NCBI RefSeq assembly: GCF_030272615.1
Contig: NC_081414.1
Span: 234,780,733 to 234,844,732, forward strand
From: Cryptomeria japonica
Lineage: Eukaryota > Streptophyta > Pinopsida > Cupressales > Cupressaceae
DNA length: 64,000 nt
Direction of reading: 5' to 3'
A program made the translations under genes and the position numbers. Positions 11,991 through 21,659 of this stretch are shown here, in pieces; position 1 is the stretch's first letter, and each line of letters opens with the position of its first letter. The notes under the pieces were generated by a model. The model saw only the letters and a list, made by a program, of their open reading frames with translations. It ran no database searches and had not been told where the DNA came from.

Positions 11991-13292
11991 CTTTCGAAAT
12001 GTTAGTGCTCATGATCTTGGTTGATTTGCTTAAAACTAGGGAAGTGAATCCGAGTTGTTTTTGATGTGGTTAATGTTGACACTAGCCTTGTGGAAAGTTA
12101 TGGCCCTCGTGGATTGTGATCTATGAATATTTTTGCAAGTGGCCTTAGCGGCGATGGAGTGATGATAGCGGCAATTGGTCAGTTGGCCTAGTGATTATGC
12201 TTGGTTTGATGCGATTCGTGTGGAGCAATCATGTCATGTGATGGAGGTGGATTTTTCAAGGCCTTGGATTATGGGTCCCTGACATTTCATTGTTTTTGGT
12301 TTTGGTGTTGGTTGATTGTGTAGGTCTTGGTGAAGAGGCGAGACGGAATGGGGGCAAATTTTTCATTGACAAGTGATGGTCAAATGTCAGCATTTCGTGG
12401 CTTGATTTCGAGAAACAAGCTGATGAATGTCTTCTGGGCGGATGGGGAGGAATTTTGGAGGGCAGTGCGTTTGATTTTTGGGGAGGAATTTCTGGTATCT
12501 GATTGTCAGCCTTGAACTAACCTCAACATCTTGTCAATGTTCGTGGCTCTGGCCTTGTCGGTGGGAACGTCGACGAAGGAGGTGCAGCGGTTGCATCTTT
12601 GGTGTTGCGACCCAAATGGGCAGGAGGTTTGAATGAAGTGGTGGCTTGAGCTGTTGTTAGCAAAGGGCTGAAGATGGTGGACGAGCCATGGTGGAGGATT
12701 GGCATTGAATTGGGGGAGTTGCAACCTTTTGTAGTTTGGTCGACGTCTCGTCTTGTTGAAACTCAACTGGAGAACACAAGGAATGGATGGAGGGAGGTTG
12801 TGCAGTTTGTGTGTGGGTTGGGGCTGACTGAGCAAGTGAAGATTCATGGGAAGACGACCCCAATTCGATCTGAAGCTCCTTTGGACGAGGATGGGAGGCC
12901 TATGATTTGCCATCAACTTCCACGGGAGCACGTGAAGGTGGTGGAGAGTGGCTCGCTGCGTGGTGGCAGGTCGAGAACATTGCCAGGTGGAGGGAGAGAG
13001 ATGCGTGATGCAGGGCCCAAGTGGGGTATTCCAAACTTCTCAAGGGAAGAGGCTTTGGGTTGGTTTCGGTAGGCAGGTCTTTTAGGACTGTTGGGTTTTT
13101 CTGGGCTTGTGTATGTAGGGTTGGAATTTTGTTGTAATGAATGGTCCTGTAGGTCCAGTATCTTATTCAGGTTCTGATGGTTTTGTAGGGGCGAGACCCC
13201 ATTTTGTGTAGACTATTTATCAGCATTTGGGATGTAAATCTTTCCTATTTTAAGCAATATATTATCCTGGTTATCGATCAAAACAAAAAAAA
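11991..13292 (+). other. LINE-B 3' region with open segments of unknown function
   Basis: Downstream of RNase H are several G-rich open segments (12,327-12,515 and 12,674-13,072) interrupted by stops. The second contains stretches such as MVDEPWWRIGIELGELQPF and a basic GGRSRTLPGGGREMRD region. I recognise no family. By position it corresponds to the 163-codon frame of LINE-A, but I see no sequence similarity between them. Confidence 0.4.
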
Positions 13293-13310
13293 AATGTCGA
13301 GACAAAAGGG

Positions 13311-13442
13311 TGATATCTCTACCTTTCCTTCTTTCTATTTCTCTCTCTCTCTCTCTCCATCTCCCCCTCTTTTCATCTCTATTTTCCTATAGATCTACCC
13401 TTTTTTTGTTTGTCTCTATCTATTTCTCGGTCTCCCTCTCAA

Positions 13443-13484
<42 letters not shown>

Positions 13485-14076
13485 TCTTTCTTTTCTATAT
13501 CTACCTATATCTTCCTCTCCCCCCCTTTATATCTCTACTTCTCTATCCTCTCCCTATTTCTCTCTCTCCCTCTGTCATTCTCTATCTCTATCTCCATATC
13601 TCTCACTCTCATACACACAACCTTTGTTTCTCCCTCCCTATATCTATCTCTATTTTTCTTTAACTCACTCATTGTTTCTCCTTCCCTATATCTATCTCTA
13701 TCTATCTCTCTCTCTCTATTACTTACCTATAGATCACCTCCTTTATCTCTCTCTCTCTCTCTTGCCCCCTCTATCTCTCTATGTCTCCACTATCTATATC
13801 TCTCCCTCTCTATCTATTGAGTTATCTCCCTCCCTCCCTCTCCCCATCTATATCTCCTTATATCTCGATCTCTCCATCACTCTATCTCATTATCTATATC
13901 TATCTCTATCTATCACCCTCTCTCCCCCCCTCATCATCCATATATCCCTATCTTTATCTTTATCTCTCTATCTCTCTCTCTATTTCTCTCCATCCCTTTT
14001 CCTCCCCCCCTCTATTTCTAGACATGGCTCCTATCTATCCATCCATCTCTCCTTCTCTCCCTCAATATATAATTTT
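13311..14076. repeat. Polypyrimidine tract (CTCTCT/CTATCT), about 0.77 kb
   Basis: The plus strand is almost entirely C and T with regularly spaced A (CTATCT, CTCTCT, CCCTCC motifs), including a long perfect CT run near 13,445-13,480. All frames across it translate to Ser/Leu/Pro/Tyr repeats and are artefacts. Such homopurine-homopyrimidine DNA can adopt H-DNA, but that is not shown here. Confidence 0.95.
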
Positions 14077-14589
14077 TAATCTAAATTAGAATTCTGGTTA
14101 TATTTAATTAGAATGTGTTTAATTAATTTAAGTATGATTTAATTTTAAATTAGGTTAAAATTAGAATTAAAATTATATAGATTATTAAATTATATAATTA
14201 TTTAATTTTAAGATTTTAATATATGTAAATTATCATTATAACTTATTAATTGTTATTTGAAAATTCAAAATAGTTATAAATATCTATGAATATTTTAATT
14301 AATTATATTTGTAGCCAAACTTATTTTGACCAAAGTAACACTATATTGACAAAAGGAATAAAATAAGTTGTCATGTGTATGACAAAAATTATATTTACAA
14401 CCAAACTTATTTTGACCAAAGCAACATTATATTGGCAGCAATGAAGTTTGATATTAATGTTTTCATTATATCACATCAATATCTACAAAAAAGAAAAGAA
14501 AAAAGACATGAAACTTATACATACAAAATTAATTAATTTAATAAATTTAAGGTTGTCAACTTACAAAAGTAAGGATAAATTAATTAGTT
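14077..14589. other. AT-rich spacer between two polypyrimidine tracts
   Basis: AT-rich DNA with a repeated segment of about 35 bp (ACCAAACTTATTTTGACCAA near 14,313 and 14,400). No gene or transposon termini recognised. Confidence 0.6.
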
Positions 14590-15204
14590 ATCTCTCCATC
14601 CCTCAATCTACACCTCATTATCTCATTACCTTATTATCTCTCTCTACCTATCTCTCCTATTCTCTCCCCCTCTCTCTCTATCTCCCCGTCTCTCCCTTCT
14701 TCACTCCCTCCCTATCCCCTATGTATCTCTTCATCTCTACCTATTCTCTTCTCATATATCTTTATCTCTCTTCCTCTCCCTCTCCCTCTCCTTATCCTTC
14801 CATCTCTCCCTCCCTCTCCCTCTTCCTCTTCCTACATCTCTATATCTATAAATATTTCATGTCTATCTCTATCTCATCATATTTCTTCTTCCATCTCTCC
14901 CTATATCTCTATCTTGTTATCTCTCCATTCCTCTCTACTTCTATATCTCTACCTCTCTTTATATCACTTCCTATCTCTATCTTTATCTTTCTAACTCCCA
15001 CTCTCTTATTATCTCCCTCTCCCCCTCTTTTATTCTCTCCCTCCCCCCCACTCTATATATATTTATCTCTTCCATCTCTATCTATCCAGCTCTCCTTAAT
15101 TTCTTTATCTCTTTCTCCCATCTTATATCCCTCTCCCTTTCCCTCTCCCTCTCTATATCTATCTTTTTTACTATCTATATCTCTTATCTCAATCCCAACC
15201 CCCC

Positions 15205-15251
<47 letters not shown>

Positions 15252-15310
15252 ACACTTCCACTCTTTATCTCTCAATCTTTCTATCCCTATCTCTTCCTCT
15301 CTCCCATTCC
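14590..15310. repeat. Second polypyrimidine tract with a CA run
   Basis: About 0.7 kb of CTCTCT/CTATCT sequence like the tract at 13.3 kb, ending in a CT run that changes to a (CA)n run at about 15,219-15,255. The long frame spanning it is low-complexity translation. Confidence 0.95.
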
Positions 15311-15960
15311 AAACATAACATGAATGTATTGGTAGTGGAATCTTATAATCTTCCCAATTTAAAGGTTTTGTTTCAATCATGCATGAAACCCTATAAGTGA
15401 ATGCATAGTTGATTTGAATTTATCACTTCTCCATTTATACTTTTGTTGCACAAACACCATCACTTGCTAAATGGCCGGCCAATTGACCTCATGTACTACA
15501 TAAATGTATGCAATAAATAGACCAAATTTTTTTTTATGACTTTTCATACCTTTTTGATGCACCCATTGCACACCAAGATGCAATTGCTAGTATACCCACT
15601 AGTTATACCCACTAGTTATACCCACTATTGATACTCTTTCCCTATACGTGGCTACCATTGAGAAAAAAAAAGAGATGAAAATAAAAGAAAATAAACCCCA
15701 AAATATCATTACCTAGGGACGCTGCACATAGGTAATCGCATAAAACTTATCGACAGTGGTAAACAATCAATCACGAAAAGTTGTTTATACATTGCAGATA
15801 TAGTAAGCTCTCTCAGAAGCGCGCTCTGCCATAACCATGTTACAAGACAAGATGATATATCTAAACATTCAGGTATGGCTTCCACCATACACTGAAAAAC
15901 TCTCAGGTTGACTTCGTCAGTGTTTTTAAGAGTGGTGGATGTTATGAGTGTTTTTAATAG
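15311..15960. other. Presumed intronic or upstream DNA of the DRB-like relic
   Basis: No gene recognised. A 14-bp unit ACTAGTTATACCC is tandemly repeated about three times at 15,590-15,630. The sequence just before 15,961 (GTTTTTAATAG) resembles a plant 3' splice site. Confidence 0.5.
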
Positions 15961-16187
15961 CGTCTCACAAGAACGAATAGCAAGACTATACACAGAAGAT
16001 GCTTTTGCCAATGCCGATGTATGAGAATGTGAATAAGGGTTTTGACCTTCGACCAAATTTCAAAAGTTTTGTCACTGTCAATGGGTCGAGATACGAATCT
16101 AGTGGTGCTCACAAGCATAAAAAAGAAGCAGAGGCTCAGGCTGCCATAGAGGATTTGGTGGCCAAACATTCTTACTGCGAGTGTGAG
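15961..16187 (+). pseudogene. Exon with first dsRNA-binding domain of a DRB/HYL1-like gene, with nonsense codon
   Basis: Read in the frame of the ATG at 15,999, this block gives a near-complete dsRBD: an N-terminal helix ending QDYTQKMLLPMPMYENV, the strand NFKSFVTVNGSRYESS, and the helix KHKKEAEAQAAIEDLVAKHS with the KKxAE signature of dsRNA-binding domains. In plant DRB proteins the pair of dsRBDs binds dsRNA and supports Dicer-like enzymes. The block starts after a plausible acceptor (ends 15,960) and stops at a good donor (GAG/GTAACT, 16,188). A TAG codon at 15,978-15,980 lies inside the first helix, at a site normally a hydrophobic residue. Either the gene is dead or translation starts at 15,999 with a clipped domain. 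The exon ends in phase 0, which does not fit the acceptor at 60,619, so at least one exon is missing or unrecognised. The retained splice sites argue against a processed copy. Confidence 0.78.
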
Positions 16188-17526
16188 GTAACTTTTTTTA
16201 ATTTTTGGATAGACCCAAATGCGCAAAATATTTTTTAATTCTAAATCAGTCTTATTATGGTAGATTCCAAATGGGTTTTATGTAACCATTATACTTATGA
16301 AAATTCCAAAGTGGTCTTATATACGAAATTGGTATTTACTTGGGGTGATCCACAAAACTAATGGTTACTCATGGTTACTTATCAGGAAGAGATGCTGCAA
16401 TGGGAGTCCATTATATATGTATATGTTTTTGTGTGGATACATTTGATTCATATAGTAGAAGCAATCATATCTATTATGTTGATAAAAAAATTCTGCAACT
16501 TTGAGATTGGGAAAACTCAAAGACTTCAGAGTCCCTTCACATTCTTTATCGTTTCTGTTGTTCTCAAAATCTGATTACCCTTCACTGCCTTTAATAATAT
16601 AATCTAAAATGAGTGCCAAGAAGACATCAAGGATAAAAGGATTTCAGAGACAACATATGACAAGGTTTGGTTAGACATTCTACACTTCGGGCTCTTCCCT
16701 AAGCCCAGGCGGGTATACCCTTTGTGAATTAAATTCACATTCTTAAAGCAACAAACCCACAGCAAACCAGTCCAGAAAACCAGTAAGTTTGTTCACCTTG
16801 AAAAAACAACTGAAAGCAAAGAATGAAACAATATTCAACTTCAGTATATTTGATCAACAAAGCATGCAATAAACAGCTTCGATTAGTACCAGTGCTTTAT
16901 CCAAGGCTACAGAGTCACTCAAACTCGAATAAAACTCCTAAAATAAAACATCTCTATACTTCCCATCAACTTGGTCTCCATTTATCCCTGTAAATGCCTA
17001 ACATCAACAAGAATTTAATCACTTCAAAATAAGCTAGGATCCTCAAAATTCAAAGTTCGTCCCGAAGTATTTACTGGTAGAGTGGTCATGCCTGTTTAAT
17101 TTCCCTCCTAAAGAGAAATGCTAAAAACACCCATACTGAGATTGCTTTACAATTCCATTCAAACAGAAAAATCCTAGATTATTCTGAATGAAAGAGTAAA
17201 TACGATTAAGGACAAATTTGAAGACGACACAGAGCTTTACTCAAAACTGATGGTCTGTATATTGATATTCATTTGAAAAAAAGATTTTACAAGAGTCTGA
17301 TTCTCCATTAAACTTTAGAAAAGCTCAGGTAACATTTCTGCAGCGTTTTCTTACAAAAATTGTGTGATCCCTTTCTCTCTAGTCCTGGTATCCATTTATA
17401 ACAATATGGATGCACAAAGCTTCGGACTTCTTTGAGGAAAGTTTGTTACAATTACTTCAAAAATTGAAGAAGTTACAATTTCAGTTATGCGCTCTTTTCA
17501 GCTTCTTCAGCAGTCTGTTGGACAGG
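16188..17526. other. Presumed intron; 3' flank of the minus-strand ORF pair
   Basis: No coding block recognised. On the minus strand this is the region downstream of the stop at 17,527 and would hold any 3' UTR or 3' terminus of that transcription unit. I found no copy of it beyond 21.2 kb that would mark a pair of LTRs. Confidence 0.5.
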
Positions 17527-18900
17527 TTATTCAGTTGCAACCTCCTCTGGCTTTTCAGGGACGTTCTCTAACTGCTCCGGATCTCGAATGGAATATTTAA
17601 TTCCCCACTCACCATACGTCTCCTCGGTCGGCCATACAAAATTAATCACATCACTTTTAACCTTAGTCAACCCTTTCCAAGAATTCCTCAGTTTGTTGAC
17701 TTCTGAGTTAAGAAAACTGTAGTGTGATTTAATTCTCTCTATTTCCTGTATGGTTATAACAAAAAATGAGGTGTCATCCAGATCAATAATTCCCTTGACC
17801 CTTGCTGACAATTTAACATTTATCTCATTGAGCCATATCTGTTTGTCTTTCAGTTGATCTGGATTAGCAAAAATTCCTGGGAGTAATTCACACACCTGAT
17901 CAGTGTATTCCTTTTTAAGCAATTTAACCCTTCTTTCCACATTATCCACCTCTGTCGCCAATTGCAATAAACTCTTAGTAATATCAGAAGTGGATTTGAT
18001 AATAGGGTTAGCTCTTGCTTCATCACAGGAAACACACATGAACTCTAAATCCTGCTCCCTAGGCCTCCATCTGTCAAAAATGGGTGTCAATATGACTTTA
18101 TCTCTTATCAACTCAGTCCATATCTCCATGACTTTTCCTACACTATTGTGAAGGAGTGAAGCATTTATAGTGTCTGCAAAACTGGAGACTGTGGCCTTGA
18201 TCTTTTCTTCATACTTCCCTGCATAATAGGCCTGAGTTTGCTTAAGACTCTCCAATTCTTGGGGAGTTATCTCTATCATCTGAGAGCTGGAAGGTGCAGG
18301 AGATGGTGGGAGCTCAATAATGGGGCTAGTAGGTGGAGGTCTTGCAGGAGAAGAGGTGATCATTAATGTTGAAGATTCACCTTGTTGACGTTGTCCTGCT
18401 AATTGGCTCTGCAATCTGGCAATAATACTCTCCTTGCCTCTTATTTCCTCCTTGGCACTGTCATAAGCCTTCAAGACTGTTTCCAATTTGAGCTGGAGAG
18501 CCTCTTTTTCTTTAGCATCCTTCTCAGCTACTGCAACACTAAATTTGGCAGTCTCCAACACCGTGCTAGCAGCCTCTACTACCCCTGTGCTTTCTACTCT
18601 CCTGACCATCAATCCGCCAATGTGACTTGTCCCTGTGGTGTCTTTACCCTTCTTGTCCTCATTTCTCTTAAGGGACCACATGACTAGAGCAGCATTGTCT
18701 TTACTGAATGTAACCCCTTCCATGGGTTTGGTTTCTTTCCTCACTGCATCCAGCACCAGAGCATCAGCAATATTCCATTCTGGCAAAATGAGCACTCCAG
18801 CTTGTGCTACTAAATCTCTCCCCTGTTCAGGAGTGATGGTTTTGAATTCTTCCATCATCTCCTGTTTTATTTCTTCCTCCACCAAGGCTGGATCTTTATT
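17527..18900 (-). CDS. Large unknown ORF pair, second half (coiled-coil protein)
   Basis: This frame is open for about 457 codons and lies in exactly the same frame as the upstream ORF, separated from it only by the TAA at 18,901-18,903. It has no near-terminal start codon of its own. The first ATG pair is about 15 codons in. The N-terminal third is acidic and helical. A long charged coiled-coil (about residues 105-165, rich in Lys, Glu, Ala, Gln) is followed by a Pro/Ser linker with two PPPTSP/PPSPAPSSS-type stretches, then a helical C-terminal half (residues 210-440). No protease, RT, integrase or nuclease motif is visible. It may be the C-terminal half of a single protein of about 1,220 residues cut by one nonsense mutation, or a second product. 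I do not recognise the family. Confidence 0.6.
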   Translation of the reverse strand, partial: NKDPALVEEEIKQEMMEEFKTITPEQGRDLVAQAGVLILPEWNIADALVLDAVRKETKPMEGVTFSKDNAALVMWSLKRNEDKKGKDTTGTSHIGGLMVRRVESTGVVEAASTVLETAKFSVAVAEKDAKEKEALQLKLETVLKAYDSAKEEIRGKESIIARLQSQLAGQRQQGESSTLMITSSPARPPPTSPIIELPPSPAPSSSQMIEITPQELESLKQTQAYYAGKYEEKIKATVSSFADTINASLLHNSVGKVMEIWTELIRDKVILTPIFDRWRPREQDLEFMCVSCDEARANPIIKSTSDITKSLLQLATEVDNVERRVKLLKKEYTDQVCELLPGIFANPDQLKDKQIWLNEINVKLSARVKGIIDLDDTSFFVITIQEIERIKSHYSFLNSEVNKLRNSWKGLTKVKSDVINFVWPTEETYGEWGIKYSIRDPEQLENVPEKPEEVATE

Positions 18901-21192
18901 TTATTGTTCTGCCTTTCTTGTTTCACATCTAGCATTATACTTATCTATATGTTGCTTCCATATAAACTGCATGAATGCTTCAGATGTTACAAAACTATCA
19001 TCGGCTAGAAAAGCACTAGTGGCCTTCTTTATCTCAGGATCCCACTCCTGGCCTTTGAGTTCAGTCGAGGTGATGTCCATTTGTGCTTCAGTGGGTTCTT
19101 CTGGCATCCCTTCTTCCACTTCATCATATGTATACGCAATCTCCCCCAAACTGCCCAACTGAGAGAGGTATTCAGTTGCTGCTTGTTCATCTCCAATGTG
19201 GAGAGGGGATTGGGATGGGGAATATAAGGGTGTATCTGATTGCACTTCCTTCCCCACCCTCTGCTTCTTTGGGCTGTCTTGGATGTCAATGACTTCATGT
19301 GCTTTCCTCTTCCCTTTAGATGAAGAGGGTTCCCCTCTTGCAGACACCAACACACTATAACCTGCTTTCTTATGCAGGGTGTAATCACCAGGAGGGATGG
19401 CTTTAATAGGAGCTGATCTCCCCAAAATCATTCTTGCTTTCTCAGGGTTGTTTCTAATTACAACTCCCCTTTTCTCCTTTATTGTCTGCATCACATCCTC
19501 AAAACAAATAATCAAAAATTTTATCTTTTCTTCCAATGGGAAGAAGCTAGACAATGGGTCATAGCTAGCATCAAATTGATGTACAAAATCCAGGGCCTTC
19601 CTGTAAGCTACCCATTTTTCCTTCCTCAACTCCTGTTCGTCCAAATCAAATTCATTCCTGATGAGGTCTTCAGGAAAGTGGAATTGGTGGGGCCTACCTC
19701 TGCATGCTACCTTCTTCCGGAATACACCATTGTAGAAGTCCTCCGGATCAGCACATCTTGACACTGCAGTGGACAAATGGTAGGGTTTAAGGAAATCCTC
19801 AAAACATTTCCAGCCGCCCTTGGTGATTACAAATTGGTGGGCTACTGTAGCTGTAGGGAAAATAGTCCCTTTACCTCGGCCTGTTAACTCTGCCTCTTGC
19901 AAGTCACCAATTTGTCTGAGAATCTCAGCTATTCCCACTTTGAGGGGGACCTGGTATGGTAACAAAAATGGGGTGCCTCTGAAACCAAAGACCCTAAACA
20001 CTGTGGACACTGGATACAAATACATATCACCCCAGTTATGAACAATCTTGACATTCTCTGCGAATTCTTTTGGTCTTAGGAATTCCAGAAGAATCTTGGG
20101 GACCCGTGGATTGTCAGAGCAAAGAAGAGTCCTTATTTTGGATGCAAAGTATTTATCAAACTTTAGAAAACTTGCATCCTCTCTATCCCATGACAATACG
20201 GTGCTCCATAATTGTACTGGCATCTTCTCTCCCTCCTTTTCTTTTACCAGATCCATTCCACTGGCAAAATAATCTCCACCTTTGAAGAGGAAGAGGTGCA
20301 TCAATAGTGAATACCACCCAAATGGCCTATCCACCTTCCCATTCTTTATCCCCATCAGTCCTCCATGGATAGCATCAGCAATATAGGAGGCATAATCAAA
20401 TGTAATAGCAAGAGAAGGATTCAAAATTTGAACAATCATTAACAGATAATGATTTGGTATATTAGATTCAGCATCCTCTCCTAGAACTTGGCAAAGTGCC
20501 CAGTACATCCCTTTTGCCCTCAAGGTAAACATACTTAGTGAAAAGGGCTCTTGTGTATTGGGCCCTACAACTGCTAACCCTCCCACTTTCAGAAAAAGTT
20601 CTTTGAGAGGCCCATTCCTGAGATGAGTCCTCTGTGCCCTGTACACCTGAGTTAATTGTGTGAAGCTTATATGCTCCAAGAAATTGGTAAACTCACTAAG
20701 CCCAAACGCTTTTCTCAGCTCTTCTGCATTTATCTCTACGAGGGTTTTTCCATTCACATCCCGGATACACCTGGTAACTGAATCATAATTTAAAGCCATC
20801 TGGGTTAACAAATCTGTATCCATGAACACCCCTGGGACTACCAATTTCCCAACATCTAGTTCCCAAATGCTATTTTGAGGAGCAGGAGAATTCCTCATTC
20901 CAAAACCGATTTTAAATAACCCCAACCCAGACAGCCCAACCTGTGGGTCTCTTAACCAATTACCCTTATCATACAATCCTTCTCCAATTTTCAGTCGGGG
21001 AGCCATGGGTACTAATTCTTTGGCCTTAGATGCCTGGTTGGTTGACAGCGTCAACTGCTCTAAGAAGTCATCACACACACTTCTTTCAAGATAATCAACT
21101 TTACCAGAAAATTCCCTTTTAGGAGCCATTTGCAATACAACCAGATAAATATTACTTCTGAAAATATTTCTGCTATACGAGAACAGTTTCAC
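18901..21192 (-). CDS. Large unknown ORF pair, first half (763 codons, nuclear-type)
   Basis: An uninterrupted frame of 763 codons. The likely start is the internal Met at 21,127-21,129 (MAPKREFSGK, residue 22 of the frame), because the preceding 21 residues look like translated leader. Residues about 120-350 form a helical globular region with LVEINAEELRKAFGL near the start and FGWYSLLMHLFLFKGGDYF near the end, a style I associate with plant transposon-derived uncharacterised proteins. Residues about 600-640 contain a basic bipartite-like cluster (GKRKAHEVIDIQDSPKKQR), a probable nuclear signal, followed by an acidic tail. No catalytic motif of pol, transposase or helicase is visible. A TATA box and repeat-rich promoter lie upstream. 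The frame is far better preserved than neighbouring elements, which suggests recent insertion or selection. Function unknown. Confidence 0.7.
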   Translation of the reverse strand: MKLFSYSRNIFRSNIYLVVLQMAPKREFSGKVDYLERSVCDDFLEQLTLSTNQASKAKELVPMAPRLKIGEGLYDKGNWLRDPQVGLSGLGLFKIGFGMRNSPAPQNSIWELDVGKLVVPGVFMDTDLLTQMALNYDSVTRCIRDVNGKTLVEINAEELRKAFGLSEFTNFLEHISFTQLTQVYRAQRTHLRNGPLKELFLKVGGLAVVGPNTQEPFSLSMFTLRAKGMYWALCQVLGEDAESNIPNHYLLMIVQILNPSLAITFDYASYIADAIHGGLMGIKNGKVDRPFGWYSLLMHLFLFKGGDYFASGMDLVKEKEGEKMPVQLWSTVLSWDREDASFLKFDKYFASKIRTLLCSDNPRVPKILLEFLRPKEFAENVKIVHNWGDMYLYPVSTVFRVFGFRGTPFLLPYQVPLKVGIAEILRQIGDLQEAELTGRGKGTIFPTATVAHQFVITKGGWKCFEDFLKPYHLSTAVSRCADPEDFYNGVFRKKVACRGRPHQFHFPEDLIRNEFDLDEQELRKEKWVAYRKALDFVHQFDASYDPLSSFFPLEEKIKFLIICFEDVMQTIKEKRGVVIRNNPEKARMILGRSAPIKAIPPGDYTLHKKAGYSVLVSARGEPSSSKGKRKAHEVIDIQDSPKKQRVGKEVQSDTPLYSPSQSPLHIGDEQAATEYLSQLGSLGEIAYTYDEVEEGMPEEPTEAQMDITSTELKGQEWDPEIKKATSAFLADDSFVTSEAFMQFIWKQHIDKYNARCETRKAEQ

Positions 21193-21628
21193 GTATCACA
21201 ACACAAGAACGGCTGCAAAATAAAAAAAAAAACCTGATGCTTGCTCGAAGAAATTCGCTCTGCAACCAATTCGCCTTCTCTGTATTTGTAGAAGATAACT
21301 CTGCGTTTGCCTCCTCTGCAAAAATCCTTTTAAGAGATATCCTTACTTGGTTGTTAGGAAATCAAATGCTTGTACTCTGGGCCTTAACTGTAACATTGAT
21401 TCCGCATGCTTCGACCGTCCCTTCAAAATCGAATTCATACGAGAATTCATATTTTAGCTCCAACGGGCCGCAGTCTTTCTGCAAGTGTCTCTCTGTGAAT
21501 TTCATTTTGACGGCTTTGTCCTTAGTCTAAGTCCTGTCTTTTTATTGGCCACATAATACCACGCGGCATCCGACCATTGGCTTAGAAAATCCCCTCACAT
21601 TCTATTTTGATACTGGCTGAATGTCGCC

Positions 21629-21637
21629 CTTTATACC
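21629..21637 (-). promoter_or_regulatory. TATA box for the minus-strand ORF pair
   Basis: The minus strand reads GGTATAAAG in a GC-richer setting, about 440-500 bp upstream of the ORF start and immediately downstream, in transcription order, of the stem-loop array. Position and sequence fit a core promoter; activity is inferred. Confidence 0.55.
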
Positions 21638-21659
21638 ATAGCGGGCCCGTGCTTTTCTC

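Larger units (their letters stand above)
11495..13292 (+). mobile_element. 5'-truncated LINE retrotransposon (LINE-B) with poly(A) tail
   Basis: A second LINE copy retains only the RNase H region and about 1.2 kb of 3' sequence and ends in a short A-rich tail (about 13,280-13,292). It is bracketed by a 13-bp direct repeat, AATGTTGAGACAA at 11,482-11,494 and AATGTCGAGACAA at 13,293-13,305, with one mismatch. This is a clear target-site duplication and fixes both ends. LINE-B inserted directly at the edge of the polypyrimidine tract. Confidence 0.88.

Noticed and set aside
13310-15323. Ser/Leu-rich frames including one of 291 codons
   Set aside because: These come from CTCTCT/CTATCT low-complexity DNA, which rarely contains stop codons on that strand.
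15709-16056. 115-codon minus-strand frame opposite the dsRBD1 exon
   Set aside because: It is antisense to a sequence with clear dsRBD similarity and matches no family itself.
18901-18903. Programmed stop-codon readthrough of TAA between the two long ORFs
   Set aside because: The following bases (AATAAA) do not match known plant or viral readthrough contexts such as CARYYA. A nonsense mutation is simpler, so readthrough is only mentioned as an alternative.
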